Below are positions 49,101 through 59,800 of a DNA stretch of 64,000 nucleotides, piece by piece (the stretch's first letter is position 1; the number at the start of each line of letters is the position of its first letter). The notes under the pieces are model-generated. The model did no database searches, had not been told where the DNA came from, and saw only the letters and a list, made by a program, of their open reading frames with translations. The stretch lies in assembly GCA_964019135.1 (NCBI GenBank), contig OZ025249.1, positions 9,846,039 through 9,910,038 on the forward strand, given 5' to 3'. The position numbers and the translations under genes are program-made. The DNA is from Arenicola marina (taxonomy: Eukaryota > Annelida > Polychaeta > Arenicolidae).

Positions 49101-52100
49101 CGTTGAAGGGCGGGGCGTTGAAGCGCGGGGCGTTAAAGGGCGGAGCGTTGAAGCGCGGGGCTTTGAAGGGCGGGACGTTAAAGGGCGGGGCATTAAACGT
49201 CGGGGCGTTGAAAGGCGGGGCGATGAAGGGCGGGGCGTTGAAGGGTGGGGCGTTGAAGGGCGGGGCGTTGAAGGGCGGGGCGTTGAAGCGCGGGGCGTTG
49301 AAGGGCGGGGCGATGAAGGGCGGGGCGCTGAAGCGCGGGGCGTTGAAGGGCGGGGCGATGAAGAGCGGGGCGTTGAAGGGTGGGGCGTTAAAGGGCAGGG
49401 GTATTAAAGGGCGGGGCGTTAAAGGGCGGGGCGTTGAAGCGCGGGGCGTTGAAGGCCGGGGCGTTAAAGGGCGGGGCATTAAAGGGCGGAGCGTTGAAGG
49501 GCGGGGCGTTGAAGGCCGGGGCGTTGAAGGGCCGGGCGATGAAGGGTGGGGCGTTGAAGGGCGGGGCGTTGAAAGGCGGGGCGATGAAAGGCGGGGCTGT
49601 ACTGGACGTGGTGCTGAAGTGCCAGCGTGTCCGGTTCGCCCAGGCCTGGCCCCTGCCGGAGGCGCCCATAACTTGAACTGCATCATCACTGTTTCCTTAC
49701 ACTCGGAGATCGAGCATCCGTAGCGTGTTGTCTCTGCAGTGGACCAGCAGCCGTCGCCCGCTCGGGTGAAGCTGAATCTTGTTGATGGGCACTCCCTGCA
49801 CAGAGCACGGCACAGCGTTATATGGCGAGACACATGACAAAGTAATGTGTCGCGTGAAATGATGCTAAAACTACCTACATACAATTCTATGTAGTTTTAA
49901 TTCTAAAAAATCCCGACGTGGCAGCATCATTGCTTGATTTAAATAATAAATAAATTATGCAAATCTTGATTTAACGGCCAGCACCTACCTTTATGTCTGC
50001 TTCCACGATACTCTTCTGAAAGGACCAATCCCGTAGCACGCCTATAAAAGTAACATAATATTAACAGGTGATTTGGTTGATTAAGGTAGAACGCTTTAAC
50101 CTGTGCAGGTCAAATCGCGACAATAAAAAGGTCAAGGAAATGAAGGTCATTGCGAAGAAAGTCTACAAATATTTGCACAGTTGAGGTTCGAACGACGCAC
50201 CAGCCGCTTGGGCTGGCCTAGCGTAGCACACTTCACAATAGCTGAACGTGCTACCTACTAGAAATCAATCGCCAAAATTCGTTTTTTCTTCAACTACAAG
50301 ATTCCATTCCTTGATATTTGTCGAGTACATACGATAATGGGGTCCAGTGTGACCTGGTAGCCATGATATTGATACCGCTGTGATGAACGACATATTTATG
50401 TGTGAAAGTTAATTAAAAACACATACATACAAAACGATTAAATAAGATAACCAATGAAACAAGGGTATTACCATTGGACGATGGTTTCTCCGTGGTGCAT
50501 ACGTTCCAGACACGCAGGTCCCCTAAGCTGTCAGCGCTGTACATCACTGAGCCTTCAGCCTCGAAGCACAGCGAGTTGATGTGTCCCTCATGGCCGTCTA
50601 GCTCTTGTAACAACTGGCAATATACATGAATATTGTATATATGTTGTTCATTTTATGCAAATGATGCTAGAAAGAAATGGCACTATATTCGGTTTACCCG
50701 AGAAAGTGATTGAAGACGTAATTTCATTAGTACAGCGTACGTTTCTGTTCGATAGACGAGGTAACTTCAGCGCAGAGACAAGCTCACAGATTATACCCAA
50801 AGAGCCTGAGAGTTTTAATTTTACACGGGCGACACCATGCAAATTAACCACTTATTAAATGTAATTAAATTTACGTCATACAGACAGGGATTAATGATGT
50901 CATACAGACTGGGAATAATGATGTCATACAGACTGGGATTAATGATGTCATACAGACTGGGAATAATGATGTCATACAGACTGGGATTAATGATGTCATA
51001 CAGACTGGGAATAATGATGTCATACAGACTGGGATTAATGATATACAATATGGACTGGGATTACCGATGTCACCGAAGCCCATTGTGAGGATCACGTGTT
51101 ACCTGCGCCTGTGAGTCCGCCCCGTGCAGCGTCCAGACGCGGAGTATCCTGTCGTATCCCCCCGTCACCACCACCTTGTCCACTCGGATGTGAAACTTGG
51201 CGCAGTACACAAAGCTGGGATGAGGTAGCGTCTTGCTTGCCGAGCTCGACATCTTCTCAATGTCCCAAACTCTGTAATATATATTGTGATTGCCACAACC
51301 AACAATGATCTTCATTCGCCATTCACATCAATTCCTTCAGATATGATGCAGGTAGAGAGCTATTTGGGAAGCAATTAGGCACATCAACATACTTTAAAAG
51401 ATCTAGTGCGTAAGTCGTATACTGCCCATATTGCAATATAGAAATATTTCTTTTCATTCTAGGATATTCTAATCACTGTCCAGTCGTTATGCGCAGGAAG
51501 ACGCTGCCACAGACTGCCAGGGACTGATCTCCAGACGCTGCTCACCTGGCGGTGCCGTCTCCGGACGCTGACAGCAGCTGTTTGCCCGACCTGTCCCAGG
51601 AAATGTCGTACACGATGCTGTAATGTCCCAGCAAGCGACCCTTGAGTTTCCCGGATGGAATCTATAACGGCGACGGTTAATATTAATATCACCCTAACAT
51701 GATTTTGATTTCTACGTACAAGAGGAGTAACAAACAAAAGCATATTCAAGACATAGTTTTATGAGAAAGAAAGTACGGGATTACTAAAGTGAATGTGTGT
51801 GCGACCTTGGTGACAGTATGAAGAAACCACACGAGAACTGTCACCTTATCACACATTACAGCTGGTCTTCGTTCTTAAAAACGAATCTTATATCATGCAT
51901 GTGTCTCGAAGTTATCGGTATCCCAACACTGTAAGATTATGATTATACAAGAGGCCTGCTGAACGTATAAGAGAGACGATATGCCGGTCCAGGGGAGCAC
52001 ACGAGGTGAGCGTACCTCATAGATGAGTATCGGATGGCCGTCTGTGTCATGACATCCACAAGCGAGGTGGCTGAAAAATCAGGTCACGAGGTCATTAGGT

Positions 52101-53520
52101 CAAAACCATGACGTGTACACATGGAGTCTCGTGAGTTATCGCGTACACGTAGAGCTTTACTGAGTTGGGAAGAACGTTGTATAATAAAAGCTGTATTAAT
52201 TGTATTATTTGTATTTTCCCCAAGACGTCCTTTTAAATAACTGTTGATTATATAATCAAATAGAAAAAAAAAACCCATCACATCAGCACATTTCTTTACA
52301 ATACAAATACCCAATCTAATACAAGCGCCATGCACCTTTAGTAGCATTTTGGTTTCTAATATGGACAATAACAACAGCAAACATATAATAGCTATCTGTA
52401 CCGTACGAAAGAAGGACAACATATCCCAACAAAACTCATGAAGGACACGTAGATGAAGGAGGGAAAATAGCGGCAGCTAAAGCTAAGCTCCGAGGACTGA
52501 GGGGTACTGACTGTCCGTCCGGGGAGAAGCGCACGACGAAGCATCCCTTGCGTCCGGCCGGCAGACTCAGCGCCAGGCTGTTCGGAATCTTACACAGCTG
52601 ACCCACCAGGCGCGACCACTTGGACGGGGCGCGTCTGCCGGTGTCCTGCCTGGGGGGAGAGGGGTGGTGGGTGGGAGAGAGGTGAGGGTGATCAAAAGAT
52701 ATATGAACTAATATGAATGAACGATTAACCAAGCAAATCAGGTCCAATCTTCTATATTAGCCTCCATGAAATCGGTTATTGAAATACATGTAACATTTAA
52801 CAGGAACATGGTAATACGTGAGCTATATGCTGAAACAATGGTTCGCGCCAACATGTAATCAGCGATCTAAAAGTATATGTGCGGATCACGCGAAAAGTAC
52901 TTGCTAGTTTTTCCCAAGAAGAGTTATGTGAGTGACACATGAATTTGCCCATATATTCCATACTGTAATATATAAAATGAGATAAATGCACTGGTTTTAC
53001 TTTCTTCGCATTAACTTTGGAGGAGTACAAGGGAAACTTACCTTCTCGCGGTCCCGCCTTCCATCGTTCTCTGCAGTTCATCATATGTCTGATGGCCGGT
53101 CTCCTACGCACGATAAACCAGTAGTTGATAAAGTACTTTTTCTTTGATTACCTGTTACTTATGTAGCATTATTACTGAAAAGTAGCATATTCCGTGCTTC
53201 CCAAGAAATGATAGATTTGGTATGTACATCATACGTCGTGACGGTTGGAAAGAAGACAATCGTAACGCCGAGAGGTGATTGGTTGAAAACTGAAATCATA
53301 TTGATTTCGCGTCTGTGGCGGTGACAATGGCCCCGGACAGTCAGTACCCACAAGGATTAAACTCATTTAAGAGCGGAGTAAACGCGGTGGTTACCTCTTG
53401 CGTAGCAAACATGGACCGCATGGTTGGTTCCACCTTCTCTGGTGATATAATGCCCTTGACAGTCACATACAAAGTCGAAGGGTAGGGAATCCGTTGAGCA
53501 CTCTTCCACCATTGGAAAAC
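40005..53520 (-). CDS. AHI1: Jouberin / AHI1, C-terminal 771 codons (20 exons; 5' end outside window)
   Basis: AHI1 is a ciliary transition-zone and basal-body scaffold; human mutations cause Joubert syndrome. Exons from 5' to 3' on the minus strand: 53520-53395, 53103-53042, 52649-52512, 52070-52016, 51661-51546, 51271-51103, 50613-50472, 50041-49989, 49795-49701, 48645-48512, 48024-47884, 47117-47030, 46168-46066, 45630-45445, 45121-44986, 42157-42096, 41459-41300, 41040-40892, 40480-40398, 40122-40005. All are GT-AG with matching phases: 2316 nt ending in TAG. The order is a pre-WD region (YPSTLYVTVKG), WD40 repeats (LPHPSFVYCAKFH, GHEGHINSLCFEAEG, FTPCGAFIFAGSED), linker, SH3 (ALYDY), an acidic run and a basic tail. 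The WD40-then-SH3 order is diagnostic. Human AHI1 has 1196 residues, so roughly 400-500 N-terminal residues lie outside. Confidence 0.94.
41300..41459 (-). other. AHI1: AHI1 SH3-domain exon
   Basis: One 160-nt exon (phase 0 in, phase 1 out) carries the whole SH3 core: VVALYDYQAQRSDELSL (ALYDY motif), the acidic RT loop, DNDNWWMGEL (paired Trp) and GFFPANYAS (3-10 helix with P and Y). The ligand-binding residues Y, W, P and Y are all present, so the domain should bind proline-rich peptides. It is followed by an acidic exon (ENEEEDEEEEEDGEG) and then basic terminal exons. Confidence 0.95.
42594..42672 (-). repeat. tRNA-derived SINE head in AHI1 intron
   Basis: On the minus strand, TATCTCAGTTGGTAAGCAGG (A box) and GTCGGTTCGAACCCTGG (B box) are spaced like a tRNA. 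The ends do not pair into an acceptor stem and no CCA-adjacent structure is clear, so a SINE or tRNA relic is preferred over a functional tRNA. Confidence 0.55.
42725..45050 (-). repeat. 98-bp tandem array made from the 3' end of an AHI1 exon plus its donor (24 units)
   Basis: Twenty-four units with an exact 98-bp period run from 42725 to 45050. On the minus strand each unit holds the last 64 nt of exon 45121-44986 (CTGGCCTCCC ... ACACAAG), the donor GTACGG and 28 further intron bases, ending ...CCTTTAGTAG before the next copy. The rightmost unit is the genuine exon end; the other 23 lie in the following intron. Units differ at very few sites: CCC/CCT and GGC/GGT in the exon part, ACA/ACG in the leftmost unit, and CTACTAAA/CTACCAAA in the spacer. 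Confidence 0.95.
46690..46800 (+). repeat. Possible SINE tail fragment in AHI1 intron
   Basis: GGGTAAGGATCCCGTGCCAT followed by TCTTCACGAAAAACAACAGG resembles the GGATAAAGA-CCCATG ... TTCTTCG tails at 3151 and 34470. The head is not seen, so this would be a 5'-truncated copy. Confidence 0.35.
48708..49600. repeat. 15-bp minisatellite array in an AHI1 intron (about 59 units)
   Basis: The + strand unit is GCGTTGAAGGGCGGG with variants (GCGATGAAG, GCGTTAAAG, GCATTAAACGTCGGG). A higher-order repeat is visible: CATTAAACGTCGG recurs at 49026 and 49191, an offset of 165 bp or 11 units, inside matching variant strings. The 15-bp period leaves frames open on both strands, producing long artificial proteins (APPFN-type on minus). 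It lies between exons 49795-49701 and 48645-48512. Confidence 0.95.
50180..50262 (-). repeat. tRNA-derived SINE head in AHI1 intron
   Basis: On the minus strand, CTAGTAGGTAGCACGTTCAGC and GTCGTTCGAACCTC are A- and B-box-like. GGCCAGCCCAAGCGGC between them matches the NUP153 intron 24 SINE, so they are the same family. Confidence 0.68.
50875..51066. repeat. 24-bp minisatellite in an AHI1 intron (about 8 units, 48-bp dimer pattern)
   Basis: GTCATACAGACTGGGATTAA alternates with GTCATACAGACTGGGAATAA, both followed by TGAT, from 50875 to about 51066. Units start at 50875, 50899, 50923 and so on, and the alternation makes a 48-bp higher-order period. Three-frame open reading on both strands is a by-product. 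Confidence 0.94.
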
Positions 53521-53885
53521 CTGGGAGATACAACCCGGCATTACAGCGGAAATAACATGGCGCTGCTGATGGCAATATAATTTTGAGATGGACTTAAATA
53601 ATTAAACCCAGTGTATTTAGCTAAAAACAGAAGTCAAGTGCAAGTGGACAAGCTACTGGCAAGTGGATACACTGTCGTAGTAGTTACACATTAGGCAAAT
53701 GTAGAGAGTTAACAATATGACAATAAATGTGATTATCTTGTCAAGTTCCAAGGATAATTCGCCCCGTAGCATGTAAAAGGTTGTAAAATTGTTCCGTGCA
53801 CGGCGAAAACCCCGTATAACGGAGGGAGACCTATATAATGAAGGCACCGTATCAAGCAGGGATCAATGTGCCACGGTGATCTCAA
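53521..53885. other. AHI1 intron sequence between the first visible exon and the large array
   Basis: No exon with an AHI1-like translation and splice sites is visible on the minus strand. It is taken as the 3' part of the intron upstream of exon 53520-53395. Confidence 0.5.
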
Positions 53886-56800
53886 GTACTAGGCTGTGTG
53901 TGTGTGTTGTGTTGGAGGTACTAGGCTGTGTGTGTGTGTTGGGATGGAGGTACTAGGCTGTGTGTGTGTTGGGGTGGAGGTACTAGGCTGTGTGTGTGTG
54001 TTGGGGTGGAGGTACTAGACTGTGTGTGTGTTGGGGTGGAGGTACTAGGCTGTGTGTGTGTTGGGGTGGCGGTACTAGGCTGTGTGTGTGTTTGGGTGGA
54101 GGTACTAGGCTGTGTGTGTGTTGGGGTGGAGGTACTAGGCTGTGTGTGTGTTGGGGTGGAGGTACTAGGCTGTGTGTGTGTTGGGGTGGAGTTACTAGGC
54201 TGTGTGTGTGTGTTGGGGTGGAGGTACTAGGCTGTGTGTGTGTGTGTTGGGGTGGAGGTACTAGGCTGTGTGTGTGTTGGGGTGGAGGTACTAGGCTGTG
54301 TGTGTGTTGGGGTGGAGGTACTAGGCTGTGTGTGTGTTGGGGTGGAGGTACTAGGCTGTGTGTGTGTCGGGGTGGAGGTACTAGGCTGTGTGTGTGTTGG
54401 GGTGGAGGTACTAGGCTGTGTGTGTGTTGGGGTGGAGGTACTAGGCTGTGTGTGTGTTGGGGTGGAGGTACTAGGCTGTGTGTGTGTTGGGGTGGAGGTA
54501 CTAGACTGTGTGTGTGTTGTGTTGGAGGTACTAGGCTGTGTGTGTGTTGGGGTGGAGGTACTAGGCTGTGTGTGTGTTGGGGTGGAGGTACTAGGCTGTG
54601 TGTGTGTTGGGGTGGAGGTACTAGGCTGTGTGTGTGTTGGGGTGGAGGTACTAGGCTGTGTGTGTGTTGGGGTGGGGGTACTAGGCTGTGTGTGTGTTGG
54701 GGTGGAGGTACTAGGCTGTGTGTGTGTTGGGGTGGAGGTACTAGGCTGTGTGTGTGTTGTGTTGGAGGTACTAGGCTGTGTGTGTGTTGGGGTGGAGGTA
54801 CTAGGCTGTGTGTGTGTTGGGGTGGAGGTACTAGGCTGTGTGTGTGTTGGGGTGGAGGTACTAGGCTGTGTGTGTGTTGTGTTGGAGGTACTAGGCTGTG
54901 TGTGTGTTGGGGTGGAGGTACTAGGCTGTGTGTGTGGGGGTGGAGGTACTAGGCTGTGTGTGTGTTGGGGTGGAGATACTAGGCTGTGTGTGTGTTGGGG
55001 TGGAGGTACTAGGCTGTGTGTGTGTTGGGGTGGAGGTACTAGGCTGTGTGTGTGTTGGGGTGGAGGTACTAGGCTGTGTGTGTGTTGGGGTGGAGGTACT
55101 AGGCTGTGTGTGTGTGTTGGAGTGGAGGTACTGGGCTGTGTGTGTGTTGGGGTGGAGGTACTAGGCTGTGTGTGTGTTGGGGTGGAGGTACTAGGCTGTG
55201 TGTGTGTTGGGGTGGGGGTACTAGGCTGTGTGTGTGTTGGGGTGGAGGTACTAGGCTGTGTGTGTGTTGGGGTGGAGGTACTAGGCTGTGTGTGTGTTGG
55301 GGTGGAGGTACTAGGCTGTGTGTGTGTTGGGGTGGAGGTACTAGGCTGTGTGTGTGTTGGGGTGGAGGTACTAGACTGTGTGTGTGTTGGGGTGGAGGTA
55401 CTAGGCTGTGTGTGTGTTGGGGTGGAGGTACTAGGCTGTGTGTGTGTTTGGGTGGAGGTACTAGGCTGTGTGTGTGTTGGGGTGGAGGTACTAGGCTGTG
55501 TGTGTGTTGGGGTGGAGGTACTAGGCTGTGTGTGTGTTGGGGTGGGGGTACTAGGCTGTGTGTGTGTGTTGGGGTGGACGTACTAGGCTGTGTGTGTGTT
55601 GGGGTGGAGGTACTAGGCTGTGTGTGTGTGTGGGGTGGAGGTACTAGGCTGTGTGTGTGTTAGGGTGGAGGTACTAGGCTGTGTGTGTGTTTGGGTGGAG
55701 GTACTAGGCTGTGTGTGTGTTGGGGTGGAGGTACTAGGCTGTGTGTGTGTTGAGGTGGAGGTACTAGGCTGTGTGTGTGTTGGGGTGGAGGTACTAGGCT
55801 GTGTGTGTGTTGGGGTGGAGGTACTAGACTGTGTGTCTGTTGGGGTGGAGGTACTAGGCTGTGTGTGTGGGGGTGGAGGTACTAGGCTGTGTGTGTGTTG
55901 GGGTGGAGGTACTAGGCTGTGTGTGTGTTGGGGTGGAGGTACTAGGCTGTGTGTGTGTTGGGGTGGAGGTACTAGGCTGTGTGTGTGTTGGGGTGGAGGT
56001 ACTAGGATGTGTGTGTGTTGGGGTGGAGGTACTAGGCTGTGTGTGTGTTGGGGTGTAGGTACTAGGCTGTGTGTGTGTTGGGGTGGAGGTACTAGGCTGT
56101 GTGTGTGTTGGGGTGGAGGTACTAGGCTGTGTGTGTGTTGGGGTGGAGGTACTAGGCTGTGTGTGTGTTTGGGTGGAGGTACTAGGCTGTGTGTGTCTTG
56201 GGGTGGAGGTACTAGGCTGTGTGTGTGTTGAGGTGGAGGTACTAGGCTGTGTGTGTGTTGGGGTGGAGGTACTAGACTGTGTGTGTGTTGGGGTGGCGGT
56301 ACTAGGCTGTGTGTGTGTTGGGGTGGAGGTACTAGGCTGCGTGTGTGTTGGGGTGGCGGTACTAGGCTGTGTGTGTGTTGGGGTGGAGGTACTAGGCTGT
56401 GTGTGTGTGTTGGGGTGGAGGTACTAGGCTGTGTGTGTGTTGGGGTGGAGGTACTAGGCTGTGTGTGTGTTGGGGTGGAGGTACTAGGCTGTGTGTGTGT
56501 TGGGGTGGAGGTACTAGGCTGTGTGTGTGTGTTGGGGTGGAGGTACTAGGCTGTGTGTGTGTTGGGGTGGAGGTACTAGGCTGTGTGTGTGTTGGGGTGG
56601 AGGTACTAGGCTGTGTGTGTGTTGGGGTGGAGGTACTAGGCTGTGTGTGTGTTGGGGTGGAGGTACTAGGCTGTGTGTGTGTTGGGGTGGAGGTACTAGA
56701 CTGTGTGTGTGTTGTGTTGGAGGTACTAGGCTGTGTGTGTGTTGGGGTGGAGGTACTAGGCTGTGTGTGTGTTGGGGTGGAGGTACTAGGCTGTGTGTGT

Positions 56801-59800
56801 GTTGGGGTGGAGGTACTAGGCTGTGTGTGTGTTGGGGTGGAGGTACTAGGCTGTGTGTGTGTTGGGGTGGAGGTACTAGGCTGTGTGTGTGTTGTGTTGG
56901 AGGTACTAGGCTGTGTGTGTGTTGGGGTGGAGGTACTAGGCTGTGTGTGTGTTGGGGTGGAGGTACTAGGCTGTGTGTGTGTTGGGGTGGAGGTACTAGG
57001 CTGTGTGTGTGTTGGGGTGGAGGTACTAGGCTGTGTGTGTGTTGGGGTGGAGGTACTAGGCTGTGTGTGTGTTGGGGTGGGGGTACTAGGCTGTGTGTGT
57101 GTTGGGGTGGAGGTACTAGGCTGTGTGTGTGTGTTGTGTTGGAGGTACTAGGCTGTGTGTGTGTTGGGGTGGAGGTACTAGGCTGTGTGTGTGTTGGGGT
57201 GGAGGTACTAGGCTGTGTGTGTGTTGGGGTGGAGGTACTAGGCTGTGTGTGTGTTGGGGTGGAGGTACTAGGCTGTGTGTGTGTTGGGGTGCAGGTACTA
57301 GGCTGTGTGTGTGTTGGGGTGGAGGTACTAGGCTGTGTGTGTGTTGGGGTGGAGGTACTAGGCTGTGTGTGTGTTGGGGTGGAGGTACTAGGATGTGTGT
57401 GTGTTGGGGTGGAGGTACTAGGCTGTGTGTGTGTTAGGGTGGAGGTACTAGGCTGTGTGTGTGTTGGGGTGGAGGTACTAGGCTGTGTGTGTGTTTGGGT
57501 GGAGGTACTAGGCTGTGTGTGTGTTGGGGTGGAGGTACTAGGCTGTGTGTGTGTTGGGGTGGAGGTACTAGGCTGTGTGTGTGTTGGGGTGGGGGTACTA
57601 GGCTGTGTGTGTGTGTTGGGGTGGACGTACTAGGCTGTGTGTGTGTTGGGGTGGAGGTACTAGGCTGTGTGTGTGTGTGGGGTGGAGGTACTAGGCTGTG
57701 TGTGTGTTAGGGTGGAGGTACTAGGCTGTGTGTGTGTTTGGGTGGAGGTACTAGGCTGTGTGTGTGTTGGGGTGGAGGTACTAGGCTGTGTGTGTGTGGG
57801 GTGGAGGTACTAGGCTGTGTGTGTGTTTGGGTGGAGGTACTAGGCTGTGTGTGTGTTGGGGTGGAGGTACTAGGCTGTGTGTGTGTGGGGGTGGAGGTAC
57901 TAGGCTGTGTGTGTGTTGGGGTGGAGGTACTAGGCTGTGTGTGTGTTGGGGTGGAGGTACTAGGCTGTGTGTGTGTTGGGGTGGAGGTACTAGGCTGTGT
58001 GTGTGTTGGGGTGGAGGTACTAGGCTGTGTGTGTGTGTTGGGATGGAGGTACTAGGCTGTGTGTGTGTGTTGGGGTGGAGGTACTAGGCTGTGTGTGTGT
58101 TGGGGTGGAGGTACTAGGCTGTGTGTGTGTTGGGGTGGAGGTACTAGGCTGTGTGTGTGTGTTGGGGTGGAGGTACTAGGCTGTGTGTGTGTTGGGGTGG
58201 AGGTACTAGGCTGTGTGTGTGTTGGGGTGGAGGTACTAGGCTGTGTGTGTGTTGGGGTGGAGGTACTAGGCTGTGTGTGTGTTGGGGTGGAGGTACTAGA
58301 CTGTGTGTGTGTTGGGGTGGCGGTACTAGGCTGTGTGTGTGTTGGGGTGGAGGTACTAGGCTGTGTGTGTGTTGGGGTGGAGGTACTAGGCTGTGTGTGT
58401 GTTGGGGTGGAGGTACTAGACTGTGTGTCTGTTGGGGTGGAGGTACTAGGCTGTGTGTGTGGGGGTGGAGGTACTAGGCTGTGTGTGTGTTGGGGTGGAG
58501 GTACTAGGCTGTGTGTGTGTTGGGGTGGAGGTACTAGGCTGTGTGTGTGTTGGGGTGGAGGTACTAGGCTGTGTGTGTGTTGGGGTGGAGGTACTAGGAT
58601 GTGTGTGTGTTGGGGTGGAGGTACTAGACTGTGTGTGTGTTGGGGTGTAGGTACTAGGCTGTGTGTGTGTTGGGGTGGAGGTACTAGGCTGTGTGTGTGT
58701 TGGGGTGGAGGTACTAGGCTGTGTGTGTGTTGGGGTGGAGGTACTAGGCTGTGTGTGTGTTGGGTGGGGGTACTAGGCTGTGTGTGTGTTGGGGTGGCGG
58801 TACTAGGCTGTGTGTGTGTTGGGGTGGCGGTACTAGGCTGTGTGTGTGTTGGGGTGGAGGTACTAGGCTGTGTGTGTGTTGGGGTGGAGGTACTAGGCTG
58901 TGTGTGTGTTGGGGTGGAGGTACTAGGCTGTGTGTGTGTTGGGGTGGAGGTACTAGGCTGTGTGTGTGTTGGGGTGGAGGTACTAGGCTGTGTGTGTGTT
59001 GGGGTGGAGGTACTAGGCTGTGTGTGTGTTGGGGTGGAGGTACTAGACTGTGTGTGTGTTGGGGTGGAGGTACTAGGCTGTGTGTGTGTTGGGGTGGAGG
59101 TACTGGGCTGTGTGTGTGTTGGGGTGGAGGTACTAGGCTGTGTGTGTGTTGGGGTGGAGGTACTAGGCTGCGTGTGTGTTGGGGTGGAGGTACTAGGCTG
59201 CGTGTGTGTTGGGGTGGCGGTACTAGGCTGTGTGTGTGTTGGGGTGGAGGTACTAGGATGTGTGTGTGTTGGGGTGGAGGTACTAGGCTGTGTGTGTGTT
59301 GGGGTGGAGGTACTAGGCTGTGTGTGTGTGTTGGGGTGGAGGTACTAGGCTGTGTGTGTGTTGGGGTGGAGGTACTAGGCTGTGTGTGTGTTGGGGTGGA
59401 GGTACTAGGCTGTGTGTGTGTTGGGGTGGCGGTACTAGGCTGTGTGTGTGTTGGGGTGGAGGTACTAGGCTGTGTGTGTGTTGGGGTGGAGGTACTAGGC
59501 TGTGTGTGTGTCGGGGTGGAGGTACTAGGCTGTGTGTGTGTGTTGGGGTGGAGGTACTAGGCTGTGTGTGTGTTGGGGTGGAGGTACTAGGCTGTGTGTG
59601 TGTTGGGGTGGAGGTACTAGGCTGTGTGTGTGTTGGGGTGGAGGTACTAGGCTGTGTGTGTGTTGGGGTGGAGGTACTAGGCTGTGTGTGTGTTGGGGTG
59701 GAGGTACTAGGCTGTGTGTGTGTTGGGGTGGAGGTACTAGGATGTGTGTGTGTTGGGGTGCAGGTACTAGGCTGTGTGTGTGTTGGGGTGGAGGTACTAG

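Larger units (their letters stand above)
47884..52649 (-). other. AHI1: AHI1 WD40-domain exons
   Basis: Nine exons from 52649 to 47884 encode the propeller. Blades are visible as RFSPDG...CHDTDGHPILIYE, LGHYSIVYDISWD with SGDGTARVWD, LPHPSFVYCAKFH with GGYDRILRVWT, LDGHEGHINSLCFEAEG with LGDLRVWN, GVPINKIQLHPSGRRLLVH with DNTLRMLDLR, HCTFTPCGAFIFAGSED with VYVWNSDTG, and VCDVDYHPLDHVVAFCSFG. Each has a vertebrate jouberin counterpart in the same order. Introns cut blades rather than fall between them, and the introns after 51103 and 49701 contain minisatellites. Confidence 0.93.

Noticed and set aside
48696-49884. 361-codon FNAPPFNAPP protein (minus) and GALKGGALKG proteins (plus)
   Set aside because: Produced by a 15-bp minisatellite in an AHI1 intron. 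The genuine exon 49795-49701 partly overlaps the minus frame by chance.
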